In this document: positions 1-8,739 of the stretch, piece by piece
Position numbering within the stretch: the stretch's first letter is position 1
How the letters are laid out: each line of letters opens with the position of its first letter
From: Myxococcota bacterium
GTDB taxonomy: Bacteria; Myxococcota_A; UBA9160; SMWR01
Length of the DNA: 64,000 nt
NCBI GenBank assembly: GCA_022447545.1
Contig: JAKVBI010000001.1
Span: 210,553 to 274,552 of the forward strand
Direction: 5' to 3'
Position numbers and translations under genes: made by a program
Notes under the pieces: generated by a model
What the model saw: only the letters and a program-made list of their open reading frames with translations
Told to the model about the DNA's origin: nothing
Database searches by the model: none

Positions 1-41
1 ACCCGAAACCGGTAGGACCGCACTTTCCGGGCGGTACCGTG

Positions 42-1319
42 CTAGACGTCGCTGCGCAGAGGCGTGGGTTTTCCGAACAGCCAGCCTTGACCGAAGGGAA
101 TCCCCAGACGCCCCAGGGTCTCGAGTTCTTCGAGCGTGTCGAGCCCCTCGCCGATGATACGCGCCCCGATCTGTTCAGATACCGACTGCAGGGCGCGCAG
201 CAGTTCTTGCCGCGCAGGATCCTCATCGATGCCCGCCACGAAGGCCCGGTCCACTTTGATGAATTCCGGAGATAGCTCGATCACGGCCTCTAGGCTTGCA
301 TACCCGGCCCCAACGTCGTCCACAGCGATTTGAAATCCCAGCTTGCCGTAATAGTCCCTTACTTCGCGAAAGATCGAAAAGTTTTGGATCGACTCCTGCT
401 CGGAGATCTCGAGAACCAAATCGCGGGGAGACAGCCCGGTCGCCTCCAGGGTGCAGGTGAGTTGCTCCGCTTGAAACGCCGGATCGTGGATGGTGGTAGG
501 CCGCACGTTCAGGAACAAGCGTGCACCCCCGGGAAGATCTCGAGCCCCGTCCAAACCGCTGCGGCGACACAAACAGTCGAGCTGGAAGAGCAGATCCTCC
601 TCGCAAGCACTGGCAAAGAGGGCGGCGGGGGAGTGGAGTTCCGAGCCCTCGGGTCCGCGCGCCAGTGCCTCGTAACCAAAGACCGTGTGGGTGTGGACGT
701 CGACGATGGGCTCGTAGACGGATCGAACGCGGCCCTGGAGAACCAGTTCGAAAAGCTTCTTACGGCGTCGGCGCGCCTCGATTCGTGAATTGAGGCTGGC
801 GTCACCCTGGGCCTCCTGCAAGGCGGTGCGAATCTGGGTCTCGGCACCGATCGTGGGGTTGCGCAGGGCCGTACCGTTGCCAACGGGGAGCGCCGGTACC
901 GAGCGGAGATAGGGGTATCCCACCCGGCCTCCTCGGGTCGCCAACCCTTCGCTCAGCAACCGGGCCAGAGCCGGAAGCTCGGAGATGTAGAACTCGGCTT
1001 CCTGAGCACTGCGGAAGAGCAGAATCATGATCTCGTCCCGCCCGGTCTCTCCAAATACCACCATGTCGCCATTGCTGAGTCGATCCTCGATCAATTCGAG
1101 GACCAGGGCGCTCAACGCATTCTGGGCCCGGGTATGGGCTCGGTCGCCGTACTCCTGCTCGATGGGAGCCAGGCAACCGGCATCGACATAAAGAATTCCC
1201 AGAGAGCCCTGATCACTGAAGCGAGAGGAGATGTCGGAAAGCCGTTCTCCGAGCGTGGGCAAACGGCGTGGTTCGCCCCGGGTCTCGGCCACCGATCGGA
1301 GTTCCTTCTGCGGATCCAT
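42..1319 (-). CDS. Degenerate GGDEF / EAL domain protein (cyclic-di-GMP related)
   Basis: About 425 residues. The C-terminal half (about residues 200-420) is an EAL phosphodiesterase domain: the signature is present as YEALARG, followed by LEISE, a DDVGAGYASL metal-binding segment, FIKVDR and a GEGLDTLEE helix. EAL proteins hydrolyse the second messenger c-di-GMP. The N-terminal region (about 45-150) aligns by eye with a GGDEF fold, but the active-site loop reads GRDEI, so cyclase activity is unlikely and the domain may be regulatory. There is no transmembrane segment, so it should be cytosolic. A TTG six codons upstream (position 1337) is an alternative start; I chose the ATG at 1319. The main EAL acidic residues are kept, so hydrolysis is plausible but unproven. 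Confidence 0.85.
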   Translation of the reverse strand: MDPQKELRSVAETRGEPRRLPTLGERLSDISSRFSDQGSLGILYVDAGCLAPIEQEYGDRAHTRAQNALSALVLELIEDRLSNGDMVVFGETGRDEIMILLFRSAQEAEFYISELPALARLLSEGLATRGGRVGYPYLRSVPALPVGNGTALRNPTIGAETQIRTALQEAQGDASLNSRIEARRRRKKLFELVLQGRVRSVYEPIVDVHTHTVFGYEALARGPEGSELHSPAALFASACEEDLLFQLDCLCRRSGLDGARDLPGGARLFLNVRPTTIHDPAFQAEQLTCTLEATGLSPRDLVLEISEQESIQNFSIFREVRDYYGKLGFQIAVDDVGAGYASLEAVIELSPEFIKVDRAFVAGIDEDPARQELLRALQSVSEQIGARIIGEGLDTLEELETLGRLGIPFGQGWLFGKPTPLRSDV

Positions 1320-1409
1320 GGACTTTGGATCGTCCAATCAGCTACCAGGACTGAGCACGGAATTCGCCCCGGGGGCAGGGGCGGACCGAGGAGCCCGGTG
1401 GGAAGCGAT

Positions 1410-1970
1410 TCAGTGGACCCCGGGACTGCTCACCAGTGCGGCGGGGTCGATCCCCAGGCTTCGGACCACGCGCTCCCACATCAGATCGGGATGCACCTCG
1501 AACACAACCTCCTGGGACACTGGGACTGTCAACCAGGCACCTTGGGACAGTTCAGCCTCCAGCTGCCCAGGACCCCAGCCCGCGTAGCCGAGCAGAACAC
1601 GCAGCTGGGCCGGACAATCGCGCGCCAGTTCCTTGAGAACCTCCAACGAACTCGAGAACCACACACCCTCGGCCACCGACGTGACCCCTTCCAGGGAGTC
1701 CATGCCCGACTCGTGACCAAACAACATCCAACCACTCTCGGGTTGCACGGGGCCCCCCCAGTCGACGGCGTCCTCCGGATCTCCCCCCCATTCGATCTCG
1801 AGGCTGGAACACAGCGCGGGCGCTGTAAGGTCCGTCGGACGGTTCAAGACGATCCCAAAGGTTCCATCCGTGTCGTGATGGATGAGCAAAACGACACTTC
1901 GGGCGAAATTCGGGTCCATCATCTGCGGCATGGCAACCAGCAGACGGGGAGCGAGACTCGATTCATTCAC
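1410..1970 (-). CDS. YqgE/AlgH (UPF0301) family protein
   Basis: 186 residues, close to the usual size of the family. The N-terminus carries the family hallmark: LLVAMPQMMDPNF followed by RSVVLLIHH and GIVLNRPTD, and the middle holds GGPVQPESGWMLF. The molecular role of the family is not firmly established; AlgH was named from alginate regulation in Pseudomonas. It is probably a soluble cytosolic protein. It starts with GTG, and its upstream region lies back to back with the CPBP protease gene, so the two probably share a short divergent promoter region. It ends 90 bases from the EAL gene on the same strand. Confidence 0.9.
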   Translation of the reverse strand: MNESSLAPRLLVAMPQMMDPNFARSVVLLIHHDTDGTFGIVLNRPTDLTAPALCSSLEIEWGGDPEDAVDWGGPVQPESGWMLFGHESGMDSLEGVTSVAEGVWFSSSLEVLKELARDCPAQLRVLLGYAGWGPGQLEAELSQGAWLTVPVSQEVVFEVHPDLMWERVVRSLGIDPAALVSSPGVH

Positions 1971-1998
1971 CTCGCTAGCCTATCAAAGTAGACGGGGC

Positions 1999-2823
1999 AT
2001 GTTGATCTCACCCGCGCAACGCAGACTGTGGATTTCCGCGATCACCCTCGCCACCGGCATTTCGTTCTGCCTCTGGGCACTCCCGCTTCCCGCTGGATCT
2101 CTCATCGGAGTCGCGATCTCGACGCTGGGGCTCGAATCACTCTTGGCCCTGGTCGCGATTTCCATCGCGATGAGGAGCCCCAAACCCGTCGGGGCTCGGC
2201 TGGGGCTCGGCCCCAGTCGCCTTTCCCTGCGCGGAACCTCCGTGGCAATCCTCGGGACCCTGGCCCTCAGCCACGCCCTGGATGGCGTCCTTTCTTTCAC
2301 CGGGCTCCACGAAAGCAGCATTCTCGCCCACCTGAATGACCTTCTGAGCCGTGCCGGCCCAATCTCAATCATCGTCGCAATGGTGGGGATGGGAATCGCT
2401 CCCGCCATCGGCGAAGAAGTCTTGTGCCGTGGACTTCTGCAAAGGGGTCTAGCCCCCCGCCTGGGAGGTGTCGCGGCCGTGACGGGAAGCGCCCTGATCT
2501 TTGGGGCCCTCCATCTCGAGTGGATCCAGGGCTCTGCCGCGTTCGTTCTGGGCCTATACCTGGGCACACTGGCGCACGTGGCCAACAGCATCCGGCCCGC
2601 CATCCTCTGCCATGCAGTCAACAATGTCGTGGCCATCGGCGTCAGCTGGATGGGTGCCGAAACGGACCCTTCTCCTCAGGTCACGATCCCCATCGCACTC
2701 TTCATCTCTGCGATTGCGATGGTCATCGTCCTTCGATCGACCGAAATCCGCAGACGAGTTGCACACTGCAGTGCAATTCATGAACCCGAGCGACCCGAGG
2801 ATTCCCCCAACTTCGGACCGTGA
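1999..2823 (+). CDS. CPBP family intramembrane metalloprotease
   Basis: 274 residues, hydrophobic throughout, with about seven or eight predicted membrane segments. The three CPBP (Abi/CAAX protease) motifs are all present: EEVLCR with the glutamate pair at 139-140 and arginine 144, a FGALH segment with histidine 172, and HAVNN with histidine 205 and asparagine 209. These form the membrane-embedded metal site of the family, which includes Rce1-like prenyl-protein proteases and bacteriocin self-immunity proteins. The substrate cannot be told from sequence. The start is the ATG at 1999, because upstream in-frame codons would overlap the promoter and start of the divergent YqgE gene. No bacteriocin gene is nearby, so an immunity role is not supported. 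Confidence 0.88.
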   Translation: MLISPAQRRLWISAITLATGISFCLWALPLPAGSLIGVAISTLGLESLLALVAISIAMRSPKPVGARLGLGPSRLSLRGTSVAILGTLALSHALDGVLSFTGLHESSILAHLNDLLSRAGPISIIVAMVGMGIAPAIGEEVLCRGLLQRGLAPRLGGVAAVTGSALIFGALHLEWIQGSAAFVLGLYLGTLAHVANSIRPAILCHAVNNVVAIGVSWMGAETDPSPQVTIPIALFISAIAMVIVLRSTEIRRRVAHCSAIHEPERPEDSPNFGP

Positions 2824-2935
2824 GAAATTTCCCGACTGGGAAAACGCCTCACCGCTTCAGACCTTTGGGAATGCTGCCGAAACGTGAGAGACGCGTTCAC
2901 CGCCGCGTCCTTCGATCGAACACGGGAGCCCCTGC

Positions 2936-4105
2936 ATGGACTGCACCTCGGAAGTTCTCCTCATCGACAACGGTGAACTCGACAACGTGCAGCAGATCCT
3001 CGACGACGAACGAATCTCGTACAAGAGACTCCTCGGAATCTCCAATCAGGACTCGGACCTCCAGCCCTCCAGATTGCTGATCTGTACTCCGCGCTGCCTC
3101 AGCAACCCAAATCTCTCCAAACACGCTGCCAAGAAGGAAGGGACTGAAACAAGTCGCCTCCCGATTCGAATCGTCATGGTGGAAGAAAACTCCGTGACTC
3201 TTCGAAACCAATTGCGTGAAGTGGGTTTCGACTATCTGGTGCGACAACCCGTCCATCCCGAGGCGTTGCGTCTTCTGCTGCTCCGCAGCCTCTACATCGG
3301 AGAAGAGAGGCGCCAGGAGACACGCGTTCCCCTGGGTCACGAGATCCAGGTCCGAGTCGGAAACCTTCCCCGTCGCGCCACACTGGTGGAGTTGTCGGCC
3401 AGCGCGTGCCGATTGCTCACCCCCTATGCGTTGGAACCTGGGCGGCGCCTGCGTTTGGCGCTTCCCATGCGGGATCCGGGTGAGACACTCGATGTCCTTG
3501 GAACCGTGATGAGGATCCGACTCGAGGAGCGGATGGGAGTTGATGGGCTCTACAGCACCGCCATCGCCATTGACGCTTCCGAAGGCCGAGCTCGCCAGCG
3601 CCTGAAATCGATGCTCGAAATCACTGTCGAAAGCCCCATCCATGCCATCTCCGCTCCAGGATCGGAGCGGACGCCGATCGAACTTACGCAGTCGTCTCGG
3701 GCACCCTCGGAATTCGACAACAGGCCCGATGAACGGCGCAGGAACCCCCGGACGACCTTCACGGGCCGAGTCGCAGCACTCGGAGAGCCCGCGATGCGCG
3801 TCCTCGTGGGCCGAGACCTCTCTACCGGGGGAATGAAGATCGACCGACACCCCGGACTCACGGTAGGCGACCGCTTGCACCTGATGATCTACGGCGAAGC
3901 GGGCGAAGACCCCGTTCCCATATGGGCGACGGTGAGCCGTGACGAGGGCCCGGGTGGGGGCATGGGCCTCAGCTTCGACCCCCTGCCCACGGCTTTGTCA
4001 ATTTTCCTCGAGAGCATGGTTGCCAACCTTCCCACCGTAGAATCCCTGGGTGATGGTGAAGCCGCTGCCATGGGAACCGTGATGTCCCAGATCCTGGGAG
4101 AATGA
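2936..4105 (+). CDS. Tandem PilZ domain protein with receiver-like N-terminus
   Basis: 389 residues. Residues 1-110 resemble a response-regulator receiver fold but lack a clear phospho-acceptor aspartate. Two PilZ-like domains follow. The first (about 120-225) begins RRQETR and has a weak second motif. The second (about 265-365) has the canonical c-di-GMP-binding pair RRRNPR and DLSTGGMKI, so it is the likelier ligand-binding unit. PilZ proteins are c-di-GMP effectors in motility, polysaccharide export and transcription. The start follows a GGGAG ribosome site. An EAL-domain gene lies 1.6 kb away, but there is no direct operon link. The target is unknown. Confidence 0.82.
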   Translation: MDCTSEVLLIDNGELDNVQQILDDERISYKRLLGISNQDSDLQPSRLLICTPRCLSNPNLSKHAAKKEGTETSRLPIRIVMVEENSVTLRNQLREVGFDYLVRQPVHPEALRLLLLRSLYIGEERRQETRVPLGHEIQVRVGNLPRRATLVELSASACRLLTPYALEPGRRLRLALPMRDPGETLDVLGTVMRIRLEERMGVDGLYSTAIAIDASEGRARQRLKSMLEITVESPIHAISAPGSERTPIELTQSSRAPSEFDNRPDERRRNPRTTFTGRVAALGEPAMRVLVGRDLSTGGMKIDRHPGLTVGDRLHLMIYGEAGEDPVPIWATVSRDEGPGGGMGLSFDPLPTALSIFLESMVANLPTVESLGDGEAAAMGTVMSQILGE

Positions 4106-4253
4106 GCGAAGCCCGACCCCGCACCGGTCCCCGCAGGAATGGAAAATTCCAGCGGGTACCTTGCCACGGCTTGGAACTCCGTTAGCCTCCGACTCCCTGT
4201 CGAGGCTGATCGGGTTTTTCAGACTTCAGAGGCAGGTTGGAAGCGAGGTGGAC

Positions 4254-4364
4254 ATGGCCCGAAGCAAGAGCAAGCAGAAACGCGCCAAGCACCGTCATAA
4301 GCAGAGCCACAAGCGACGCATGAAGCGCCGCAAGGCGGCGAAAGCTCAACAGGCCGAGAACTGA
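4254..4364 (+). CDS. 36-residue hyperbasic peptide
   Basis: A very small gene: about half of its 36 residues are lysine, arginine or histidine, and there are almost no hydrophobic residues. The ATG at 4254 is preceded by a purine-rich GAGGTGG site, which supports translation from here and not from the longer upstream frame that begins at 4161. Extreme basicity suggests binding to RNA, DNA or ribosomes, as for small ribosome-associated or nucleoid peptides, but I recognise no named family. It lies alone between the PilZ gene (same strand) and the convergent penicillin-binding protein gene, 16 bases from the latter's stop. Confidence 0.6.
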   Translation: MARSKSKQKRAKHRHKQSHKRRMKRRKAAKAQQAEN

Positions 4365-4380
4365 AGAGCACCTCGTCGCA

Positions 4381-5898
4381 TCAGCGGGCAGATTCCGACT
4401 GAACGGCGAGCTTGGCAGGAACGACGGGGGGCGCTCCTACACCCAGCCCCTCCGGTGAATCGCCGATGAAACGCTGCACGTACTCCTCTCGGCATTCGCG
4501 CTTCTTGCAGAAGACACGATCCAGCACGTCGCCTGCGATCTGTGAAGCGGTTCGCCACCACAGATCGCTCTGGACCATCACCACCGCGATGGCGATTCGC
4601 GGCTCCTCTGCGGGCGCAACCCCGACGAACCACTCGTAGCGGCCTTCGGGATTCCGACCCGAAAGACTTCCTGTCTTCCCGGCCACCTGGACCTCTCCGA
4701 GCCTGGGGTTGCCTCGACGCGTCCTGAATGCGCTCCGGGCGGTTCCACGACGGGTCGTGTCCACCAACATCTCACGCATTTCCGCGGCGAGCTCCGTCGA
4801 CATGACGCGGCGCGGCGCGGCAGTCGCGGGAAGTGGTAGCTCTCGACCGTGCACATCCGTTATCCGCTCCACCCAACGAGGAGCAATCCGCTCGCCGTGG
4901 GCGAGTATGGTCGCCAACTGGGCGGCGTGAAGGGGGGTGATCCGACACCCTCCCAGTCCACAACCCAATCGACCCAACTCGTAGCGATCCTCCGACTCTT
5001 CGACTTCTCCGGGAGGGTGAGCCGGTGCGGGAGAAGACAGCCATCCAAAAGATTCAATGGCAGATACGAGACTCGGCCGTCCGATGGCGTGAACGGCGAG
5101 CTGGGCAAAGCACTGGTTGTTGGAGGTTGCCAGGGCTCGTCGCAGCGAAACCGTGCGACCATTTTTAGGTGGATCGATGCGTGACTGGGTCAACCGATAG
5201 GGACTGCCTACGAACCGACAGGGAAGCTCAGCCGTCTCACGATCGATTTCCAGGGCTGCCGCAGCCGTGATCACCTTGACGAGGGAAGCCGCGGGGTAGA
5301 CGCGCGTGGGCGGAAAGGCCTCGACATCGGTCGATGCATAACTCAGAACTCGGCCCGTTGCGGGATCCATCAGGATCACATGTCCGAGGGCGACCCGACC
5401 CCGGCGCAGAACATCGAACACCTCACGGGTGAGCTCCGCATCCAAGGTGTACTCGACCCTCAAGGGCCCCTGGATGAGCGGGCTTTGATTGGTGACTTCG
5501 ACAGTCTCGAACAGACGACCGCCGCTTTGAGCAAATTCGTCAGCCGATGCCTCCAGGACATCGGATGTGTAGACGGGCAATTCGAGGGCGGCCCGTGAGA
5601 CGGGCAATCGCTCGAGCACCTCGGCCGGCGGATCCGGCGCGAGCCGGACGGGAGGTGCCGCGGCGGACACGGGTGCGAGTCGGGAAGCCTCCCCGCCGGG
5701 TGCCACCCGGGTGGATTGCGCGGTACCCAGGGAAACCGCCACCAGAGCCATCGCCACCAACGGAACGGCCAGAAGCGTCATCGCTCCTCGCCGTGTCAAC
5801 CGGCGATGGCTTTGCTGAAGCGCGCGCCAACTGGGGGAGCCCGATGGCCTGCGTGAACTCGCGATTCGCCATCGCCACTGCGATTTGTTTCCCACCAT
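4381..5898 (-). CDS. Penicillin-binding transpeptidase domain protein
   Basis: 505 residues. A membrane anchor sits at about residues 38-58 after a basic cytoplasmic stretch, followed by a proline/alanine-rich linker and a periplasmic transpeptidase domain from about 145 on. The three active-site motifs of serine DD-transpeptidases are all present: SLVK (Ser205, Lys208), SNN (259-261) and KTG (408-410). There is no clear class B dimerisation (pedestal) domain or glycosyltransferase domain, and the protein is short for FtsI or MrdA. It is therefore a monofunctional peptidoglycan cross-linking enzyme of the PbpA/FtsI superfamily, exact role unassigned. The C-terminal 50 residues after the catalytic core contain a cysteine pair, perhaps a periplasmic disulfide. 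Confidence 0.88.
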   Translation of the reverse strand: MVGNKSQWRWRIASSRRPSGSPSWRALQQSHRRLTRRGAMTLLAVPLVAMALVAVSLGTAQSTRVAPGGEASRLAPVSAAAPPVRLAPDPPAEVLERLPVSRAALELPVYTSDVLEASADEFAQSGGRLFETVEVTNQSPLIQGPLRVEYTLDAELTREVFDVLRRGRVALGHVILMDPATGRVLSYASTDVEAFPPTRVYPAASLVKVITAAAALEIDRETAELPCRFVGSPYRLTQSRIDPPKNGRTVSLRRALATSNNQCFAQLAVHAIGRPSLVSAIESFGWLSSPAPAHPPGEVEESEDRYELGRLGCGLGGCRITPLHAAQLATILAHGERIAPRWVERITDVHGRELPLPATAAPRRVMSTELAAEMREMLVDTTRRGTARSAFRTRRGNPRLGEVQVAGKTGSLSGRNPEGRYEWFVGVAPAEEPRIAIAVVMVQSDLWWRTASQIAGDVLDRVFCKKRECREEYVQRFIGDSPEGLGVGAPPVVPAKLAVQSESAR

Positions 5899-6032
5899 GG
5901 CCGGCTTCTCCCCATCGCTTCAGCTGCCGCCGCGAGAGCCGTGGCCCGCAGCGTCCTCGAATTCAAGATCCGCCTCCGACCCGGCGGAAGCTTCATTGGG
6001 GGGTGGGGGGATGTCTCTCGACGCCGTGGCCC

Positions 6033-6590
6033 TCAGACCGCTGCCACGCCTCGCACCTCTGGAATCTCCTCCTGAAGACGCGCCTCGATCCCGTGCTTGA
6101 GAGTCGCCGCGGAGCTGGGGCAACCACTACACGCCCCTTGCATCTGGAGCTCCACGATACCGTCCCGAAAACCTGCGAACACCACATCGCCACCATCCCG
6201 CGCCACAGCCGGCCGGATCTCCCGATCGAGCAGCTCGAGAATGCGACCCACCACCGGGGACTCCTCGTCGGGTGCCGTGTCCAAGTAGGCGTCCCCCAGG
6301 GCCGGGGCTCCGGAGCCCACCTGCAGCTTGATGGCATCGACGATCTGCTGGGCGATGTCGGTCCACTCCAGCTGCTCGCGCTTGGTCACGGTGACGAAAT
6401 TCGATGCCAGGAAAACCTCTTCGACCCCGTCGATCTGGAATAGGGCAGACGCCAGTGGGGAGACCTCCTCATCAGGGCGGGTCGAAAAATGAGCCCTCGC
6501 ACCCCCCTGAAGAATCGGCCGCCCGAGCACCCACTTGATACTGTCGGGGTTGGGCGTGCGCTCGGCGTGCATGCGAAAGCCGAGTTCCAA
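6033..6590 (-). CDS. Nfu/NifU-type iron-sulfur cluster carrier
   Basis: 185 residues with the two-domain layout of Nfu proteins. The N-terminal Nfu_N domain has RTPNPDSIKW near its start; the C-terminal NifU-like domain (about 110-180) has the cluster-binding CSGC motif followed by a helix and the EIPEVRGV strand. Such proteins receive 4Fe-4S clusters from scaffold systems and pass them to client enzymes. Suitable clients encoded in this window include aconitase, dihydroxy-acid dehydratase, AOR and RlmD. The first codon is TTG preceded by GGAGG; an ATG six codons in (6572) is an alternative. No isc or suf genes flank it. Confidence 0.92.
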   Translation of the reverse strand: MELGFRMHAERTPNPDSIKWVLGRPILQGGARAHFSTRPDEEVSPLASALFQIDGVEEVFLASNFVTVTKREQLEWTDIAQQIVDAIKLQVGSGAPALGDAYLDTAPDEESPVVGRILELLDREIRPAVARDGGDVVFAGFRDGIVELQMQGACSGCPSSAATLKHGIEARLQEEIPEVRGVAAV

Positions 6591-6781
6591 GGGCTCCTGC
6601 CTCCAATTTCCAACGACCGCCGTCCAACCCTCAGCTTCCTATCGACTTTGAGTGGCCCGCGATCGACTGGGGGTCGACTGCAGTTGGAAGTCCGCGTCGC
6701 CTCGATGGGTGGGTGGCCGAGGGTAGACCGTATCTGCTTGGCGGCCAAGGTGTACCCCCGGGGCACATGAACCCGGGCGCA

Positions 6782-7573
6782 TCAGGGAAAGAGCTTTCCC
6801 TCGGCATCCTCCAAGCTGCACACCAGAAAACCCCTCGAACGAGCCAATTCGATTTCCCGGGGCCCGTTGTAGCCCCACGCCGCCAGGGCACATCGCACCC
6901 CGAGATCCGAGACGCTCTCCAGATGGTTCTGCTTGTCATCCACGAAGGTGATATCGGCGAAGTCGATCCCCGTGCGCTCCTGGAGGAGGCTCAGATGGGC
7001 CCGTTTGTTTACACCCGTCTCCTTGTCGAGGATCATTTCCGGGGCGAACAAATCGCTCGCCTGGTAGCTCTCGAGCAGGCTCCGGACCGAGTTCGCGTCC
7101 TTCGCGGTCGCGATGGCCAGGCGACACTCCTGTGAACGTCGGCGAAGAATGGCCAGAAAGGGTTCGAAGGGACCCATCAGGCCCAGCCAACCCGCCGGAT
7201 CCCTGCGGGAGAGTTCGTCGCGAAGCTCGTAGAATTTCAGGTGGAACTCCCTCAGCCAGTCGTCAGACAATTCCCCACGGAACCGGTCGTAGGTCGCCTG
7301 ATCGGACAACTCGGCTCCGTCCTCCAGGGCACGCAGAACGACCCCATAGTCCTCCGCGCGGTTTCCCAACGGCATCGCGGACAAAAAAGCTCTGTAGGTG
7401 GCATCCGCCTCCACGCGGTCTCGCGGCGGGCACGGGCCGCTGAGTACGCTCTCCTCCGCACCGGCCGACACGCCACCCGGTCGGACATTGCGATAAGTGC
7501 GCAGCGCCACCACGAACGATTCGGCCGCGCTATCGGAAACCACTCCGTCGAAATCCAGTGCCAGCAGCATCAC
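6782..7573 (-). CDS. HAD-superfamily hydrolase
   Basis: 263 residues, soluble. Motif I is DFDGVVSDS at the N-terminus, giving the nucleophile Asp7 and general acid Asp9. Motif II is around IATAKD, and motif IV is FVDDKQNHLE near residue 215, with the acidic pair that binds magnesium. A helical cap of about 110 residues sits between motifs I and II. The family hydrolyses phosphomonoesters; the substrate is not predictable from this sequence. It lies 190 bases upstream of the Nfu gene on the same strand and is divergent from the flippase-like gene. Confidence 0.85.
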   Translation of the reverse strand: MMLLALDFDGVVSDSAAESFVVALRTYRNVRPGGVSAGAEESVLSGPCPPRDRVEADATYRAFLSAMPLGNRAEDYGVVLRALEDGAELSDQATYDRFRGELSDDWLREFHLKFYELRDELSRRDPAGWLGLMGPFEPFLAILRRRSQECRLAIATAKDANSVRSLLESYQASDLFAPEMILDKETGVNKRAHLSLLQERTGIDFADITFVDDKQNHLESVSDLGVRCALAAWGYNGPREIELARSRGFLVCSLEDAEGKLFP

Positions 7574-7688
7574 GAGCCCAGACTAGCGCGCCCGCGCCTG
7601 GGCGGTGGGCGCCCTCGGGGGGTGAAAGCCACCGACCCGGGCGAACCTACGACGCCGATTCGGACTCGCCCCGCTATGCTGCCGGGCC

Positions 7689-8669
7689 GTGCCCTCTCCC
7701 TCCACACCGCTGTGGCGCCGGCTTCTGCCGTGGTCCGTCTCCGCCCTGGCCCTCCTCTATGTGTTCGGGTGGGCGACGAATTGGGACAAATTGGTCGAGG
7801 CCACGCAGAGTGCCAATCTCCCCCTCTACCTGACCTACACCGTCATCGACAAGACGATCTTCTTCCTCTGGTGGGGGATCCTCCAGGCAGCCGCCCTGCG
7901 TCGCTTCGTCGCACCGATCCCGACACGCCAGGTAATCGCGATTCGCGGCGGCGCGGAACTCGTCCGAACTGCCAGTGGTCCTCTCGCCGACGCAGCCTTC
8001 ATGTTCGGTGTATCCCGCCTGACACAAGGCAGCATTCCCGCCGTAGCGGCGGCCGCCGGCGTTCCCTTTTTCTGTCACTTCACCATCCTGCTGATCCAAG
8101 CCACCCTTGCCCTGCCCTTTCTCGCCGGTGGCCTGGCGAACAATCGGGATGTCGCTCTCTTCGTGTTTGTGGGTTGGATGAGCGCACTCGGGGTCACACT
8201 CCTCTGGCGCTACAGTTCCTTCCGCTCGTGGTTCGGGAAGTCAGCACTCATGCGTTGGCTCGAGGGGCTGACCTTCCGCGCCCTCCTACCCCTCTTCGTC
8301 TGGTTTGCCCTCTTCTCCGCCTTCGACGTGTTGATCCAGGGGCTCGCATCCCGAGCCTTTGGAATCACCATCGCCTGGCCGGATCTGATTGCGCGGATCC
8401 CCATCCTCTATGTATTCCTCGCCTTCCCATCCTTTGGAAATTTCGGCACCCGCGAACTCACATGGGCCGCCTCGTTTGCGGACTTCGCACCCCGAGACAT
8501 GCTGATCGCCTACGCACTGGCCACCAATACGATCTTCCTTTTGATGCATGTGGTGATCGGTGTGATCTTTCTGCCCAAAGCCATCGCGCTGATCAGCGGG
8601 ATGCGAAAGGCCAAGGCAGAGTTGGGATCGTTGAAGGTCCCACTACTCCATGATGCCAGCGATCCCTGA
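7689..8669 (+). CDS. Flippase-like polytopic membrane protein (LPG synthase TM / UPF0104 type)
   Basis: 326 residues with about eight hydrophobic segments and a GTG start. The conserved feature is FPSFGNFGTRE in the C-terminal third, which matches by eye the glycine-rich GxRE loop of the lysylphosphatidylglycerol-synthase transmembrane (UPF0104, AglD-like) family. Members are associated with lipid or polyprenyl-linked sugar translocation and modification, but the substrate is not evident here. No glycosyltransferase is adjacent. The gene stands alone between divergent HAD and convergent TauE genes. Confidence 0.65.
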   Translation: MPSPSTPLWRRLLPWSVSALALLYVFGWATNWDKLVEATQSANLPLYLTYTVIDKTIFFLWWGILQAAALRRFVAPIPTRQVIAIRGGAELVRTASGPLADAAFMFGVSRLTQGSIPAVAAAAGVPFFCHFTILLIQATLALPFLAGGLANNRDVALFVFVGWMSALGVTLLWRYSSFRSWFGKSALMRWLEGLTFRALLPLFVWFALFSAFDVLIQGLASRAFGITIAWPDLIARIPILYVFLAFPSFGNFGTRELTWAASFADFAPRDMLIAYALATNTIFLLMHVVIGVIFLPKAIALISGMRKAKAELGSLKVPLLHDASDP

Positions 8670-8739
8670 CCCCCTGTGTATCGGCGCGCGCGAGCGCAAA
8701 CGAATGCGCCCAGGACAACGGTCGGGACGCACACGCGGG

